Part shown: piece after piece, positions 57,658 through 64,000 of the stretch | Numbering within the stretch: the first letter of the stretch is position 1 | Layout of the letters: the number at the start of each line of letters is the position of its first letter | From: Streptomyces sp. 1222.5 | GTDB lineage: Bacteria; Actinomycetota; Actinomycetes; Streptomycetales; Streptomycetaceae | DNA: 64,000 bases | Direction of reading: 5' to 3' | NCBI RefSeq assembly: GCF_900105245.1 | Contig: NZ_FNSZ01000001.1 | Coordinates: 6,446,001 to 6,510,000 of the forward strand | The notes under the pieces: model-generated | The model's database searches: none | Seen by the model: only the letters and a program-made list of their open reading frames with translations | What the model was told of the DNA's origin: nothing | Program-made: the position numbers and the translations under genes

Positions 57658-58910
57658 CACAGCTGCCGGGCCTCCTCGACACCGAGGCGATCCGCAAGGA
57701 CTTCCCCGTCCTGGACCGACTGATCCACGACGGCAAGAAGCTCGTGTACCTGGACAACGCGGCGACCTCGCAGAAGCCGCGCCAGGTGCTGGACGCCCTG
57801 AGCGAGTACTACGAGCGCTACAACGCCAACGTCCACCGCGGTGTGCATGTGCTCGCCGAGGAGGCCACGGCGCTGTACGAGGGCGCGCGCGACAAGGTCG
57901 CCGCGTTCATCAACGCGCCGAGCCGCGACGAGGTGATCTTCACCAAGAACGCCTCCGAGTCGCTCAACCTCGTGGCCAACATGCTGGGCTGGGCCGACGA
58001 GCCCTACCGCGTGGACCACGAGACCGAGATCGTCATCACCGAGATGGAGCACCACTCCAACATCGTGCCGTGGCAGCTGCTCGCGCAGCGCACGGGCGCG
58101 AAGCTGAAGTGGTTCGGCCTGACCGACGACGGCCGGCTCGACCTGTCCAACATCGACGAGATCATCACGGAGAAGACGAAGATCGTCTCCTTCGTGCTGG
58201 TGTCGAACATTCTGGGCACGGTCAACCCGGTCGAGGCGATAGTGCGCCGCGCCCAGGAGGTCGGCGCCCTCGTCTGCATCGACGCCTCCCAGGCCGCCCC
58301 GCACATGCCGCTGGACGTACAGGCCCTCCAGGCCGACTTCGTCGCCTTCACCGGCCACAAGATGTGCGGCCCGACCGGCATCGGCGTCCTGTGGGGCCGC
58401 CAGGAGCTGCTCGAGGACCTGCCCCCGTTCCTGGGCGGCGGCGAGATGATCGAGACCGTCTCGATGCACTCCTCGACCTATGCCCCGGCGCCGCACAAGT
58501 TCGAGGCGGGTACGCCCCCGATCGCCCAGGCCGTCGGTCTCGGTGCCGCGATCGACTACCTGGACGCGATCGGCATGGACCGGATCCTCGCCCACGAGCA
58601 CGCGCTGACGGAGTACGCCGTACGCCGCCTGGCGGACGTCTCGGACCTGCGGATCATCGGCCCGACCACGGCCGAGGACCGCGGCGCCGCGATCTCCTTC
58701 ACGCTCGGTGACATCCACCCGCACGACGTGGGCCAGGTCCTCGACGAGCAGGGCATCGCGGTCCGGGTCGGCCACCACTGCGCGCGGCCGGTCTGCCTCC
58801 GCTACGGAATTCCTGCGACCACGCGAGCGTCGTTCTATCTGTACTCCACGCCCGGTGAGATCGACGCACTGGTCGAGGGGCTGGAGCACGTACGGAACTT
58901 CTTCGGCTGA
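57654..58910 (+). CDS. sufS: Cysteine desulfurase SufS
   Basis: 418 aa, GTG start overlapping the sufC stop (GTGA). PLP enzyme that takes sulphur from cysteine as a persulphide. The PLP Lys is in FTGHKMCGPTGIGVLWG, sulphur-carrying Cys in RVGHHCARPVC; LVYLDNAATSQKP and HHSNIVPWQLLAQRTGA are class-V aminotransferase/group II markers. Passes sulphur to SufU. Confidence 0.98.
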   Translation: MTQLPGLLDTEAIRKDFPVLDRLIHDGKKLVYLDNAATSQKPRQVLDALSEYYERYNANVHRGVHVLAEEATALYEGARDKVAAFINAPSRDEVIFTKNASESLNLVANMLGWADEPYRVDHETEIVITEMEHHSNIVPWQLLAQRTGAKLKWFGLTDDGRLDLSNIDEIITEKTKIVSFVLVSNILGTVNPVEAIVRRAQEVGALVCIDASQAAPHMPLDVQALQADFVAFTGHKMCGPTGIGVLWGRQELLEDLPPFLGGGEMIETVSMHSSTYAPAPHKFEAGTPPIAQAVGLGAAIDYLDAIGMDRILAHEHALTEYAVRRLADVSDLRIIGPTTAEDRGAAISFTLGDIHPHDVGQVLDEQGIAVRVGHHCARPVCLRYGIPATTRASFYLYSTPGEIDALVEGLEHVRNFFG

Positions 58911-58928
58911 GAGGCGTGAGCTGAAACC

Positions 58929-59396
58929 GTGAAGCTGGATTCGATGTACCAGGAAGTCATCCTGGACCACTACAAGAACCCGCACGGGCGTGGTCTTCGG
59001 GATGGCGACGCCGAGGTGCACCACGTGAACCCGACGTGCGGCGACGAGATCACTCTCCGCGTGAAGTACGACGGCACGACGATCGAGGACGTCTCCTACG
59101 AGGGACAGGGCTGCTCCATCAGCCAGGCCTCCGCCTCCGTGCTGAACGAGCTGCTGGTCGGCAAGGACCTGGCCCGGGCGCAGAAGATCCAGGAGACCTT
59201 CCTGGAGCTGATGCAGTCCAGGGGCCGGATCGAGCCGGACGACGCGATGGAGGACGTGCTGGAGGACGCGGTCGCGTTCGCCGGTGTCTCCAAGTACCCC
59301 GCGCGGGTCAAGTGCGCCCTCCTGAGCTGGATGGCGTGGAAGGACGCGACGGCCCAGGCATTGGGTGGCGCCGACGCCGAAAGGAAGACGGCATGA
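58929..59396 (+). CDS. sufU: Fe-S assembly sulphur-transfer protein SufU
   Basis: 155 aa, GTG start. IscU-like; C37-G-D39, C62 and C129 are the conserved cysteines and Asp (HVNPTCGDEITL, GQGCSISQASASV, RVKCALLSW). The long insertion between the second and third Cys is the SufU signature that distinguishes it from IscU. It accepts persulphide from SufS via a Zn site. The next gene overlaps by ATGA. Confidence 0.96.
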   Translation: MKLDSMYQEVILDHYKNPHGRGLRDGDAEVHHVNPTCGDEITLRVKYDGTTIEDVSYEGQGCSISQASASVLNELLVGKDLARAQKIQETFLELMQSRGRIEPDDAMEDVLEDAVAFAGVSKYPARVKCALLSWMAWKDATAQALGGADAERKTA

Positions 59397-59725
59397 GCGA
59401 GACCGCTGAGATGAAGCCGGCCTCGGAGGAAGAACTCCGCGAGGCGCTGTACGACGTCGTCGACCCCGAGCTGGGCATCGACGTCGTCAACCTCGGCCTG
59501 ATCTACGGCATCCACATCGACGACGCGAACATCGCGACGATCGACATGACTCTGACCTCGGCGGCCTGCCCGCTGACGGACGTCATCGAGGACCAGGCCA
59601 AGTCCGCCACGGACGGCCTCGTCAACGAGCTCCGCATCAACTGGGTCTGGATGCCGCCGTGGGGTCCGGACAAGATCACGGACGACGGTCGCGAGCAGCT
59701 CCGGGCGCTCGGGTTCAACGTCTGA
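59393..59725 (+). CDS. SufT-like metal-sulphur cluster assembly factor (MIP18/DUF59)
   Basis: 110 aa, ATG overlapping the sufU stop. Short MIP18-family protein: LREALYDVVDPELGIDVVNLGLIYGI and TLTSAACPLTDVIEDQ, with the DPE and T-x2-x-CP motifs. Family members (SufT, PaaD) help deliver Fe-S clusters to client proteins. Last gene of the suf operon; a strong hairpin follows 22 bp later. Confidence 0.95.
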   Translation: MSETAEMKPASEEELREALYDVVDPELGIDVVNLGLIYGIHIDDANIATIDMTLTSAACPLTDVIEDQAKSATDGLVNELRINWVWMPPWGPDKITDDGREQLRALGFNV

Positions 59726-59747
59726 GAACACCGCGTACCCGAACGTG

Positions 59748-59787
59748 ACGGAAGCGGCGGCACCCGGGAGGGTGCCGCCGCTTCCGT
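59748..59787. terminator. Terminator of the suf operon
   Basis: Perfect 17-bp stem (59748-59764 with 59771-59787) and a 6-nt loop, between converging genes; functions for both. Confidence 0.9.
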
Positions 59788-59791
59788 GTGC

Positions 59792-60634
59792 TCAGACCGG
59801 CTTGTCCACCAGCAGGAACGCCGAGTCCGCCCGGTAGGGGTCGGTGTTGCGGTACGGGTCCAGCCGCAGCCGGGAGCCGTCGTGGCGCAGGAAGCGGCCG
59901 GAGTGGGCGGCCGACTCCAGCGAGGTCCCGCCGGCGAACGCGGACGGGCGCGGGCAGAAGGTGGCGTCCCGCTCGAACGCCCGTGATCCGTCGTCGTCTC
60001 CGGCGCGAAGGAGGCCGTCCCGAACACGCAGGTATCCGCCGCCGACCGTGGCGAAGGAGTAACAGCGGCCGTTCGCCAGGCCCTTGACCAGCCGGAAGGT
60101 GGCGGCGCGGCGGGCGGCGGCGGAGCTGAGCGGGCCGATCTTCACGTCGTCGCCGCTGAGGTGCCAGTAGTCGCCCGGGTGGTTGAGGGAGCGCACGGCG
60201 GTCTCCCCGCCCGTGGCCTTCGGTGAACCGCCCTGGCGGAAGGGGGACTTGGCCGGCGTCGGGGTCGGGTCGCCGGCGGGCAGGACGGGGGACTCGGCGG
60301 CCCGTGGAGCCGCCGGGGACGGGTGCCCGCGGCCCTTCGCGGGGGCGGACGCCTTCGTGGACACCGAGGCGGACGGACGCGGGTCGGGGCTGCCGTCCCC
60401 CGGTGCCCGGCCGGCCGGTGCGCCGTCGGCCGGCGCCCCGTTCGCCGCCGGGGCCGTCCGGCTCTCGGGGGTCCTGCCGTGCACGGCGGTCACGGTGACA
60501 CCGGTGGCCACGGCCGCCAGGACCAGTGCGCCGACGGGCCACAGCAGCCGTCTGCGGCGGCTGCGCGGAGCGCCGGGAGGCGGTTCGTCCGCCGCCGGCT
60601 GCTGCTCCGGGGGGAGAGGGCTGTTCTCAGGCAT
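59792..60634 (-). CDS. Membrane-anchored protein with AbfB (CBM42-like) domain
   Basis: 280 aa from the ATG at 60632-60634 (GGAG eight bases upstream). Cytoplasmic Pro-rich head, basic stop-transfer RSRRRRLL, one membrane helix (~31-51, LWPVGALVLAAVATGVTVTAV), a Pro/Ala/Ser-rich extracellular stalk (~55-150), then an AbfB beta-trefoil (~150-280: RSLNHPGDYWHLSGDDVKIGPLS; ATVGGGYLRVRDGLLRAGDDDG; RFLRHDGSRLRLDPY). AbfB domains bind arabinofuranose or other sugars, so it may tether cell-surface or exogenous polysaccharide. No catalytic domain is present. Confidence 0.85.
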   Translation of the reverse strand: MPENSPLPPEQQPAADEPPPGAPRSRRRRLLWPVGALVLAAVATGVTVTAVHGRTPESRTAPAANGAPADGAPAGRAPGDGSPDPRPSASVSTKASAPAKGRGHPSPAAPRAAESPVLPAGDPTPTPAKSPFRQGGSPKATGGETAVRSLNHPGDYWHLSGDDVKIGPLSSAAARRAATFRLVKGLANGRCYSFATVGGGYLRVRDGLLRAGDDDGSRAFERDATFCPRPSAFAGGTSLESAAHSGRFLRHDGSRLRLDPYRNTDPYRADSAFLLVDKPV

Positions 60635-60805
60635 GCGTGGGTCTCCACCGCCGCCCGGACGGCGGCCGGGGGCGGGAGGGTGAGGTGGGTGAAAGGTGCG
60701 GATGACGGGGGGCCGAGGGGTGGACGTTAGTGAACCCGGCGCCGTCCGAAGGGCGCTTTCGGCACACCTCTGCCCCGAAAGTGTGACTTTCCCATGATGT
60801 GCACT

Positions 60806-60919
60806 CGTACGCCTGCGCGGTGCGCACCCGTACACCTCTGTCGCGCGTGATTGTCATGCGCACCCCACACCTCCCTGTTGTGTACGCCCGTACGCATCCG
60901 TTGTGTACGCTCGTACACA
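60806..60919 (+). promoter_or_regulatory. Operator array upstream of SMR-TetR pair
   Basis: Two 18-bp palindromes, TGTGTACG-CC-CGTACGCA (60879-60896) and the perfect TGTGTACG-CT-CGTACACA (60902-60919), 23 bp centre to centre; the second ends at the A of the SMR start codon. Two further half-sites, CGTACGCC (60806-60813) and CGTACACC (60829-60836), are also 23 bp apart. A TetR dimer operator is the likely reading. Confidence 0.75.
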
Positions 60920-61242
60920 TGGGATACCTGCTGCTCGTCGGCGCCATCGCCGCCGAGGTCGCCGCGACTACGGCGATGAAGTACACCGAGGGCTTCACCC
61001 GGCCCTGGCCCTCCCTCGTGACCTCGCTGGGCTACGTCGTCTCCTTCGCGCTGCTCGCCCAGACGCTGAAGACCGTGCAGATAGGCACGGCGTACGCGAT
61101 CTGGTCGGGCGCGGGCACCGCGGCCATCGCCGTGCTGGGCCTGCTGCTGTTCGGTGAGGGGCTGAGTCCGGCCAAGGTCGCCGGGATCCTGCTGATCATC
61201 GGCGGAGTGGTGGTCCTCAACCTGGGCGGGACGGCCCACTGA
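60919..61242 (+). CDS. SMR-family multidrug efflux protein
   Basis: 107 aa, four hydrophobic helices: MGYLLLVGAIAAEVAATTAMKYTEGFTRP with membrane Glu13, VVSFALLAQTLKTVQIGTAYAIWSGAGTAAIAVLGLLLFGE, ILLIIGGVVVLNL. Exchanges protons for cationic drugs as a dimer, EmrE/QacC-like. The start codon overlaps the last base of an operator, so the mRNA is leaderless or nearly so. Its stop (TGA) shares its A with the ATG of the TetR gene. Confidence 0.93.
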   Translation: MGYLLLVGAIAAEVAATTAMKYTEGFTRPWPSLVTSLGYVVSFALLAQTLKTVQIGTAYAIWSGAGTAAIAVLGLLLFGEGLSPAKVAGILLIIGGVVVLNLGGTAH

Positions 61243-61778
61243 TGCCCCGCCGCTACGACCCCGACCGGCGGCAGCGGATCATCGACGCGGCGATCCGCGT
61301 GGCCGGCCGGGACGGCATCTCCGGGCTCAGCCACCGCTCGGTCGCCGCCGAGGCCGACGTACCGCTCGGCTCCACCACCTACCACTTCGCGACCCTGGAC
61401 GACCTGCTGGTGGCCGCCCTCTGCCAGGCCACCGAGGGCTTCGCCGGGGTGCTGGACGACAGCGGGGTGCTGCGGGAGGCCGACGGTGACCTCGCGGCCG
61501 GCCTCGCCCGGGTCCTCGGCCAGTGGCTGGGCGGCGACCGGCCGGGCGTGGAGCTGGAGTACGAGCTGTACCTGGCGGCCCTGCGCCGGCCCGCCCTGCG
61601 GCCCGTCGCCGCCCGGTGGACCGAGGAGACGGCCGAGCGGCTCGCCGCGCGGGTCGACCCGGTGACGGCACGGGCGCTGCTGGCGCTGATGGACGGAATC
61701 TGCCTCCAGGTGCTGCTGACGGGCGGTTCCTACGACGAGGAGTACGCCCGCGCCGCGCTGGCTCGGCTGATCCCCTGA
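61242..61778 (+). CDS. TetR-family transcriptional regulator
   Basis: 178 aa. HTH at the N-terminus: RRQRIIDAAIRVAGRDGISGLSHRSVAAEADVPLGSTTYHFATLDDLLVAAL. C-terminal helical ligand domain. Translated in step with the SMR exporter (TGATG overlap); it most likely represses this operon through the palindromes at 60879-60919 and is released by a drug-like ligand. Confidence 0.93.
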   Translation: MPRRYDPDRRQRIIDAAIRVAGRDGISGLSHRSVAAEADVPLGSTTYHFATLDDLLVAALCQATEGFAGVLDDSGVLREADGDLAAGLARVLGQWLGGDRPGVELEYELYLAALRRPALRPVAARWTEETAERLAARVDPVTARALLALMDGICLQVLLTGGSYDEEYARAALARLIP

Positions 61779-61838
61779 ACCGGCGCCCGCCACCTGAGAC
61801 GCCCCGGTGGCGGTTGGCCTCCGCGACCCCGCCCACGT

Positions 61839-61844
61839 TAGGTT
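61839..61844 (+). promoter_or_regulatory. Candidate -10 of leaderless dapD transcript
   Basis: TAGGTT followed by seven bases and the ATG at 61852; no Shine-Dalgarno sequence precedes the ATG. Confidence 0.45.
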
Positions 61845-61851
61845 TTCTCCC

Positions 61852-62838
61852 ATGACCGACTCTGCTTCCCGCACCACCGGCGCCGTCGCCGCCGGCCTCG
61901 CCACGATCGCCTCCGACGGCACCGTCCTCGACACCTGGTTCCCGTCCCCCGAGCTGGTCGCCGAGCCCGGCCCGGCCGGCACCGAGCGGCTGACCGCCGA
62001 GCGCGCGGCGGAACTGCTGGGCGGCGGCGCGACCGCGGCGATCGGCCCGGACAGCCGCCGGGGCGTCGAGGTGGTCGCGGTGCGCACGGTCATCGCGTCC
62101 CTGGACGACAAGCCGATCGACGCGCACGACGTGTACCTGCGTCTGCACCTGCTCTCGCATCGCCTGGTCAAGCCGCACGGCCAGAGCCTGGACGGCATCT
62201 TCGGCCACCTCGCGAACGTCGCCTGGACCTCGCTCGGCCCGGTCGCCGTGAACGACATCGAGAAGGTGCGTCTGAACGCCCGCGCCGAGGGCCTGCACCT
62301 GCAGGTGACCTCGATCGACAAGTTCCCGCGCATGACGGACTACGTCGCCCCCAAGGGCGTCCGCATCGCCGACGCCGACCGGGTCCGGCTGGGCGCGCAC
62401 CTCGCCGAGGGCACCACGGTCATGCACGAGGGCTTCGTCAACTTCAACGCCGGCACCCTCGGAACCTCAATGGTCGAGGGCCGCATCTCCGCCGGCGTCG
62501 TGATCGGCGACGGCTCCGACATCGGCGGCGGCGCCTCCACGATGGGCACCCTGTCCGGCGGCGGCAACGTGATCATCTCCGTCGGCGAGCGCTGCCTGAT
62601 CGGCGCCGAGGCGGGCGTCGGCATCGCGCTCGGCGACGAGTGCGTGGTCGAGGCCGGCCTGTACATCACCGCGGGCACCCTCGTCACCATGCCCGACGGC
62701 CAGATCGTCAAGGCCCGCGAACTGAACGGCGCCTCCAACATTCTCTTCCGCCGCAACTCGGTCACCGGCAAGGTCGAGGCCCGCCCGAACAACGCGGTCT
62801 GGGGCGGCCTGAACGACATCCTGCACAGCCACAACTGA
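61852..62838 (+). CDS. dapD: 2,3,4,5-tetrahydropyridine-2,6-dicarboxylate N-succinyltransferase
   Basis: 328 aa from the ATG at 61852, the normal size of the long actinobacterial DapD. Transfers succinyl from succinyl-CoA in lysine/diaminopimelate synthesis for the cell wall. C-terminal left-handed beta-helix with hexapeptide repeats ([75 protein letters not shown]). N-terminal domain is the actinobacterial type ([10 protein letters not shown]). A candidate -10 is 7 bp upstream and a hairpin follows. Confidence 0.96.
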   Translation: MTDSASRTTGAVAAGLATIASDGTVLDTWFPSPELVAEPGPAGTERLTAERAAELLGGGATAAIGPDSRRGVEVVAVRTVIASLDDKPIDAHDVYLRLHLLSHRLVKPHGQSLDGIFGHLANVAWTSLGPVAVNDIEKVRLNARAEGLHLQVTSIDKFPRMTDYVAPKGVRIADADRVRLGAHLAEGTTVMHEGFVNFNAGTLGTSMVEGRISAGVVIGDGSDIGGGASTMGTLSGGGNVIISVGERCLIGAEAGVGIALGDECVVEAGLYITAGTLVTMPDGQIVKARELNGASNILFRRNSVTGKVEARPNNAVWGGLNDILHSHN

Positions 62839-62886
62839 TCACCGGCGGCCGCGACCTGTCGGCACCTGTCGGTGCTGGTCACCGTT

Positions 62887-62928
62887 GAGCGCCCTTCCAC
62901 GGCCCGAGGACGGCCCGGGAGGGCGCTC
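62887..62928 (+). terminator. Terminator hairpin after dapD
   Basis: 12-bp stem (62887-62898 with 62917-62928; one G-U pair) with an 18-nt loop, 48 bp past the dapD stop. Confidence 0.65.
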
Positions 62929-62992
62929 GTGCGTGAGCACCGCTTCAGAAGTTCGATCTCTGTCCGTGTGCGCCCACTGGCACGATGGTCTC

Positions 62993-63307
62993 GTGGCTGA
63001 CCTGGAGCGCATCGCGGCAGAGATCACGGCGTACGTCCGAGCACTCGACGAAAGCACCACCCTGCGGCACCACTTCCGCCACGCTGACGAAGAAGGCGGC
63101 CTCTGGTACATCGAGGCCGTGCCCGACCGCGGCGAGCTGACCGTCATCAAGCAGGCCGAGCTGACCTCGGCCGGCCAGCTCCACCGGTACAGCTGGGAGC
63201 ACCTGGAGGACGAGCACGGCGGCCTGACAGACCGAGCGATCGATCCTGAAGAGGATCCGCTTGAGGCCAGCCCGGTCGACGAGTTCCAACGGGTGTGGAC
63301 TCGCTGA
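62993..63307 (+). CDS. Small hypothetical protein, DUF6881-like
   Basis: 104 aa from the GTG at 62993 (MADLERIAAEITAYVRALDES), chosen because CACGAT ends six bases before it; in-frame starts at 62885 and 62933 would add unlike sequence. WYIEAVPDRGELTVIKQAELTSAG followed by an acidic stretch and DEFQRVW resembles small DUF6881-type proteins common in streptomycetes, but this is a weak recognition. No known function, no signal peptide. Confidence 0.6.
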   Translation: MADLERIAAEITAYVRALDESTTLRHHFRHADEEGGLWYIEAVPDRGELTVIKQAELTSAGQLHRYSWEHLEDEHGGLTDRAIDPEEDPLEASPVDEFQRVWTR

Positions 63308-63553
63308 GTGTGGTGGACAACCACTTCAGGAGGGCGGACGTGGTCGGCGGCAGAGTTCCCCAGGTCGCTCCGGCAGCCGCTGCCCAGGTCAACAGTTGCG
63401 GCACGAATGCGGCACACGACCGCGACGCATTGAGGCAACTGGGCTGGAGCGTGTCCTACCAATCGGGCCCGGGCCTCGCCCAGTGGCGCGGATGCCCGAG
63501 AGTAGGCGTGTTTGATGCTGTGCAACGATCCTCGGTGACACGAGGGGGAGCCA
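63308..63553. other. Intergenic region of 246 bp before GNAT gene
   Basis: An open frame across 63295-63612 exists, but its translation has no family resemblance, and it overlaps the GNAT gene in another frame. No repeats or hairpins of note. GGGGGAG at 63545-63550 is the ribosome site for the next gene. Confidence 0.45.
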
Positions 63554-64000
63554 GTGAGGTTGCGCAACGTATCGCCGGACGATGTCGACGCCTATGTCCG
63601 GATGCGATGTGATCCTGTCATGATGGCCGACCTCGGCGGCCCCCAGTCGCGCGAGGAGATGGCGGCCAAGGTTCGCCGGGATGCCGAGCAAGCGGCCGCC
63701 GACCTTGCTTGGTTGAAGATGATCGTCCCCGATCCGGCCACCCCCGAGGTGGTGGCGGGGACGGTGACCCTCTGGTCGCACAACACCGACGACGGACCGA
63801 TCTCCGAGATCGGCTGGATGGTTCTCCCTCAGTTCCAAGGGCAAGGGCTCGGCAAGCGCGCGGTCCGCGCTCTCCTGGAGCTGGCCCGGGAAGAGAACCG
63901 CTGGGGAGTCGTGCACGCCTTTCCGGCAACGGGCAACGCCGCCTCGAACGGCATCTGCCGCTCGGTCGGCTTCCGCTTCGTCTCAGTGACCGATATGCCC
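63554..64000 (+). CDS. GNAT-family N-acetyltransferase, 3' end cut by window
   Basis: 149 codons open to the window end, GTG start after GGGGGAG. Reads MRLRNVSPDDVDAYVRMRCD ... EIGWMVLPQFQGQGLGKRAV, with the acetyl-CoA motif Q/R-x-x-G-x-G/A as QGQGLGKRA (residues 94-102), and NAASNGICRSVGFRFVSVTD near the end, the GNAT C-terminal motif B. It acetylates an unknown amine. Codon use has more T/A-third positions (GAT, GTT, CCT, CTT) than the core genes, in line with an accessory gene. Confidence 0.82.
   Translation, partial: MRLRNVSPDDVDAYVRMRCDPVMMADLGGPQSREEMAAKVRRDAEQAAADLAWLKMIVPDPATPEVVAGTVTLWSHNTDDGPISEIGWMVLPQFQGQGLGKRAVRALLELAREENRWGVVHAFPATGNAASNGICRSVGFRFVSVTDMP

Noticed and set aside
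63295-63612. 105-codon open frame between the small unknown gene and the GNAT gene
   Set aside because: No ribosome site, no family resemblance, and it overlaps the clearly supported GNAT start in another frame.

Overview
The window is a piece of a Streptomyces (or very close actinomycete) chromosome. The evidence is very high G+C with C/G-ending codons, GTG/TTG starts, dense ATGA/GTGA gene overlaps, and a marker gene order: uvrA, uvrC-rapZ-yvcK-whiA, gap-pgk-tpi-secG, pgi, tkt-tal-zwf-opcA-pgl, ctaB/ctaA, sufR-sufBD-(Rieske)-sufCSU-sufT. I recognise this as the conserved chromosomal core block of streptomycetes. No tRNA, rRNA, CRISPR array, transposase or integrase was seen.

Layout. 1-2.9 kb (minus): end of an amino-acid ABC importer, a metallo-beta-lactamase-fold hydrolase and a DinB/mycothiol-type enzyme. 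3-6.1 kb: uvrA under a near-perfect PafBC-type DNA-damage promoter. 6.3-8.4 kb (minus): LacI regulator plus PfkB sugar kinase with an operator palindrome upstream; divergent Tat/Rieske lipoprotein. 9-10 kb: an unassigned HTH protein. 10.5-15.7 kb: uvrC-rapZ-yvcK-whiA, four overlapping genes. 15.9-18.8 kb: large secreted M14 carboxypeptidase. 19.1-22.6 kb: gap, pgk, tpi, secG with hairpins between them. 22.8-26.3 kb: RbpA paralogue, an MFS exporter with its own PafBC-type promoter, and pgi. 26.4-38.6 kb is the most accessory-looking part: thioredoxin-fold lipoprotein, PadR-controlled MacB-type ABC exporter, an orphan secreted solute-binding protein, then GH13 glucosidase-SBP-permease-permease without an ATPase gene, then two small secreted proteins. 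38.7-45.4 kb (minus): oxidative pentose-phosphate operon tkt-tal-zwf-opcA-pgl. 45.7-53 kb: ctaB, small conserved genes, ctaA, a DrrAB-like ABC pair, AAC(3)-family acetyltransferase. 53.1-59.7 kb: SUF iron-sulphur assembly operon. 59.8-64 kb: AbfB-domain membrane protein, SMR-TetR efflux pair with operator array, dapD, a small unknown, and a GNAT gene cut by the window end.

How it works together. Central carbon genes dominate: lower glycolysis (gap, pgk, tpi), pgi and the whole oxidative pentose-phosphate pathway lie within 27 kb. DNA repair is represented by uvrA and uvrC, which are separated. Development is represented by whiA. Heme A and SUF genes supply respiratory and Fe-S cofactors. Many genes appear to be transcribed leaderless: a TANNNT-like box lies 6-8 nt before the start codon at about ten genes.

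Most interesting candidates are (1) a PafBC-type promoter on an uncharacterised MFS exporter, (2) a MalF-type sugar permease with a CnaB/SdrB-like beta-sandwich inserted in an extracellular loop, in a cluster sharing a TACCTAAC motif with the adjacent PadR region, (3) a 23-bp-phased operator array in front of an SMR-TetR pair, (4) an iron-box-like palindrome before sufR, and (5) a codon-usage mosaic inside pgi. Nothing here proves a wholly new system; all functional calls are from sequence reading only.
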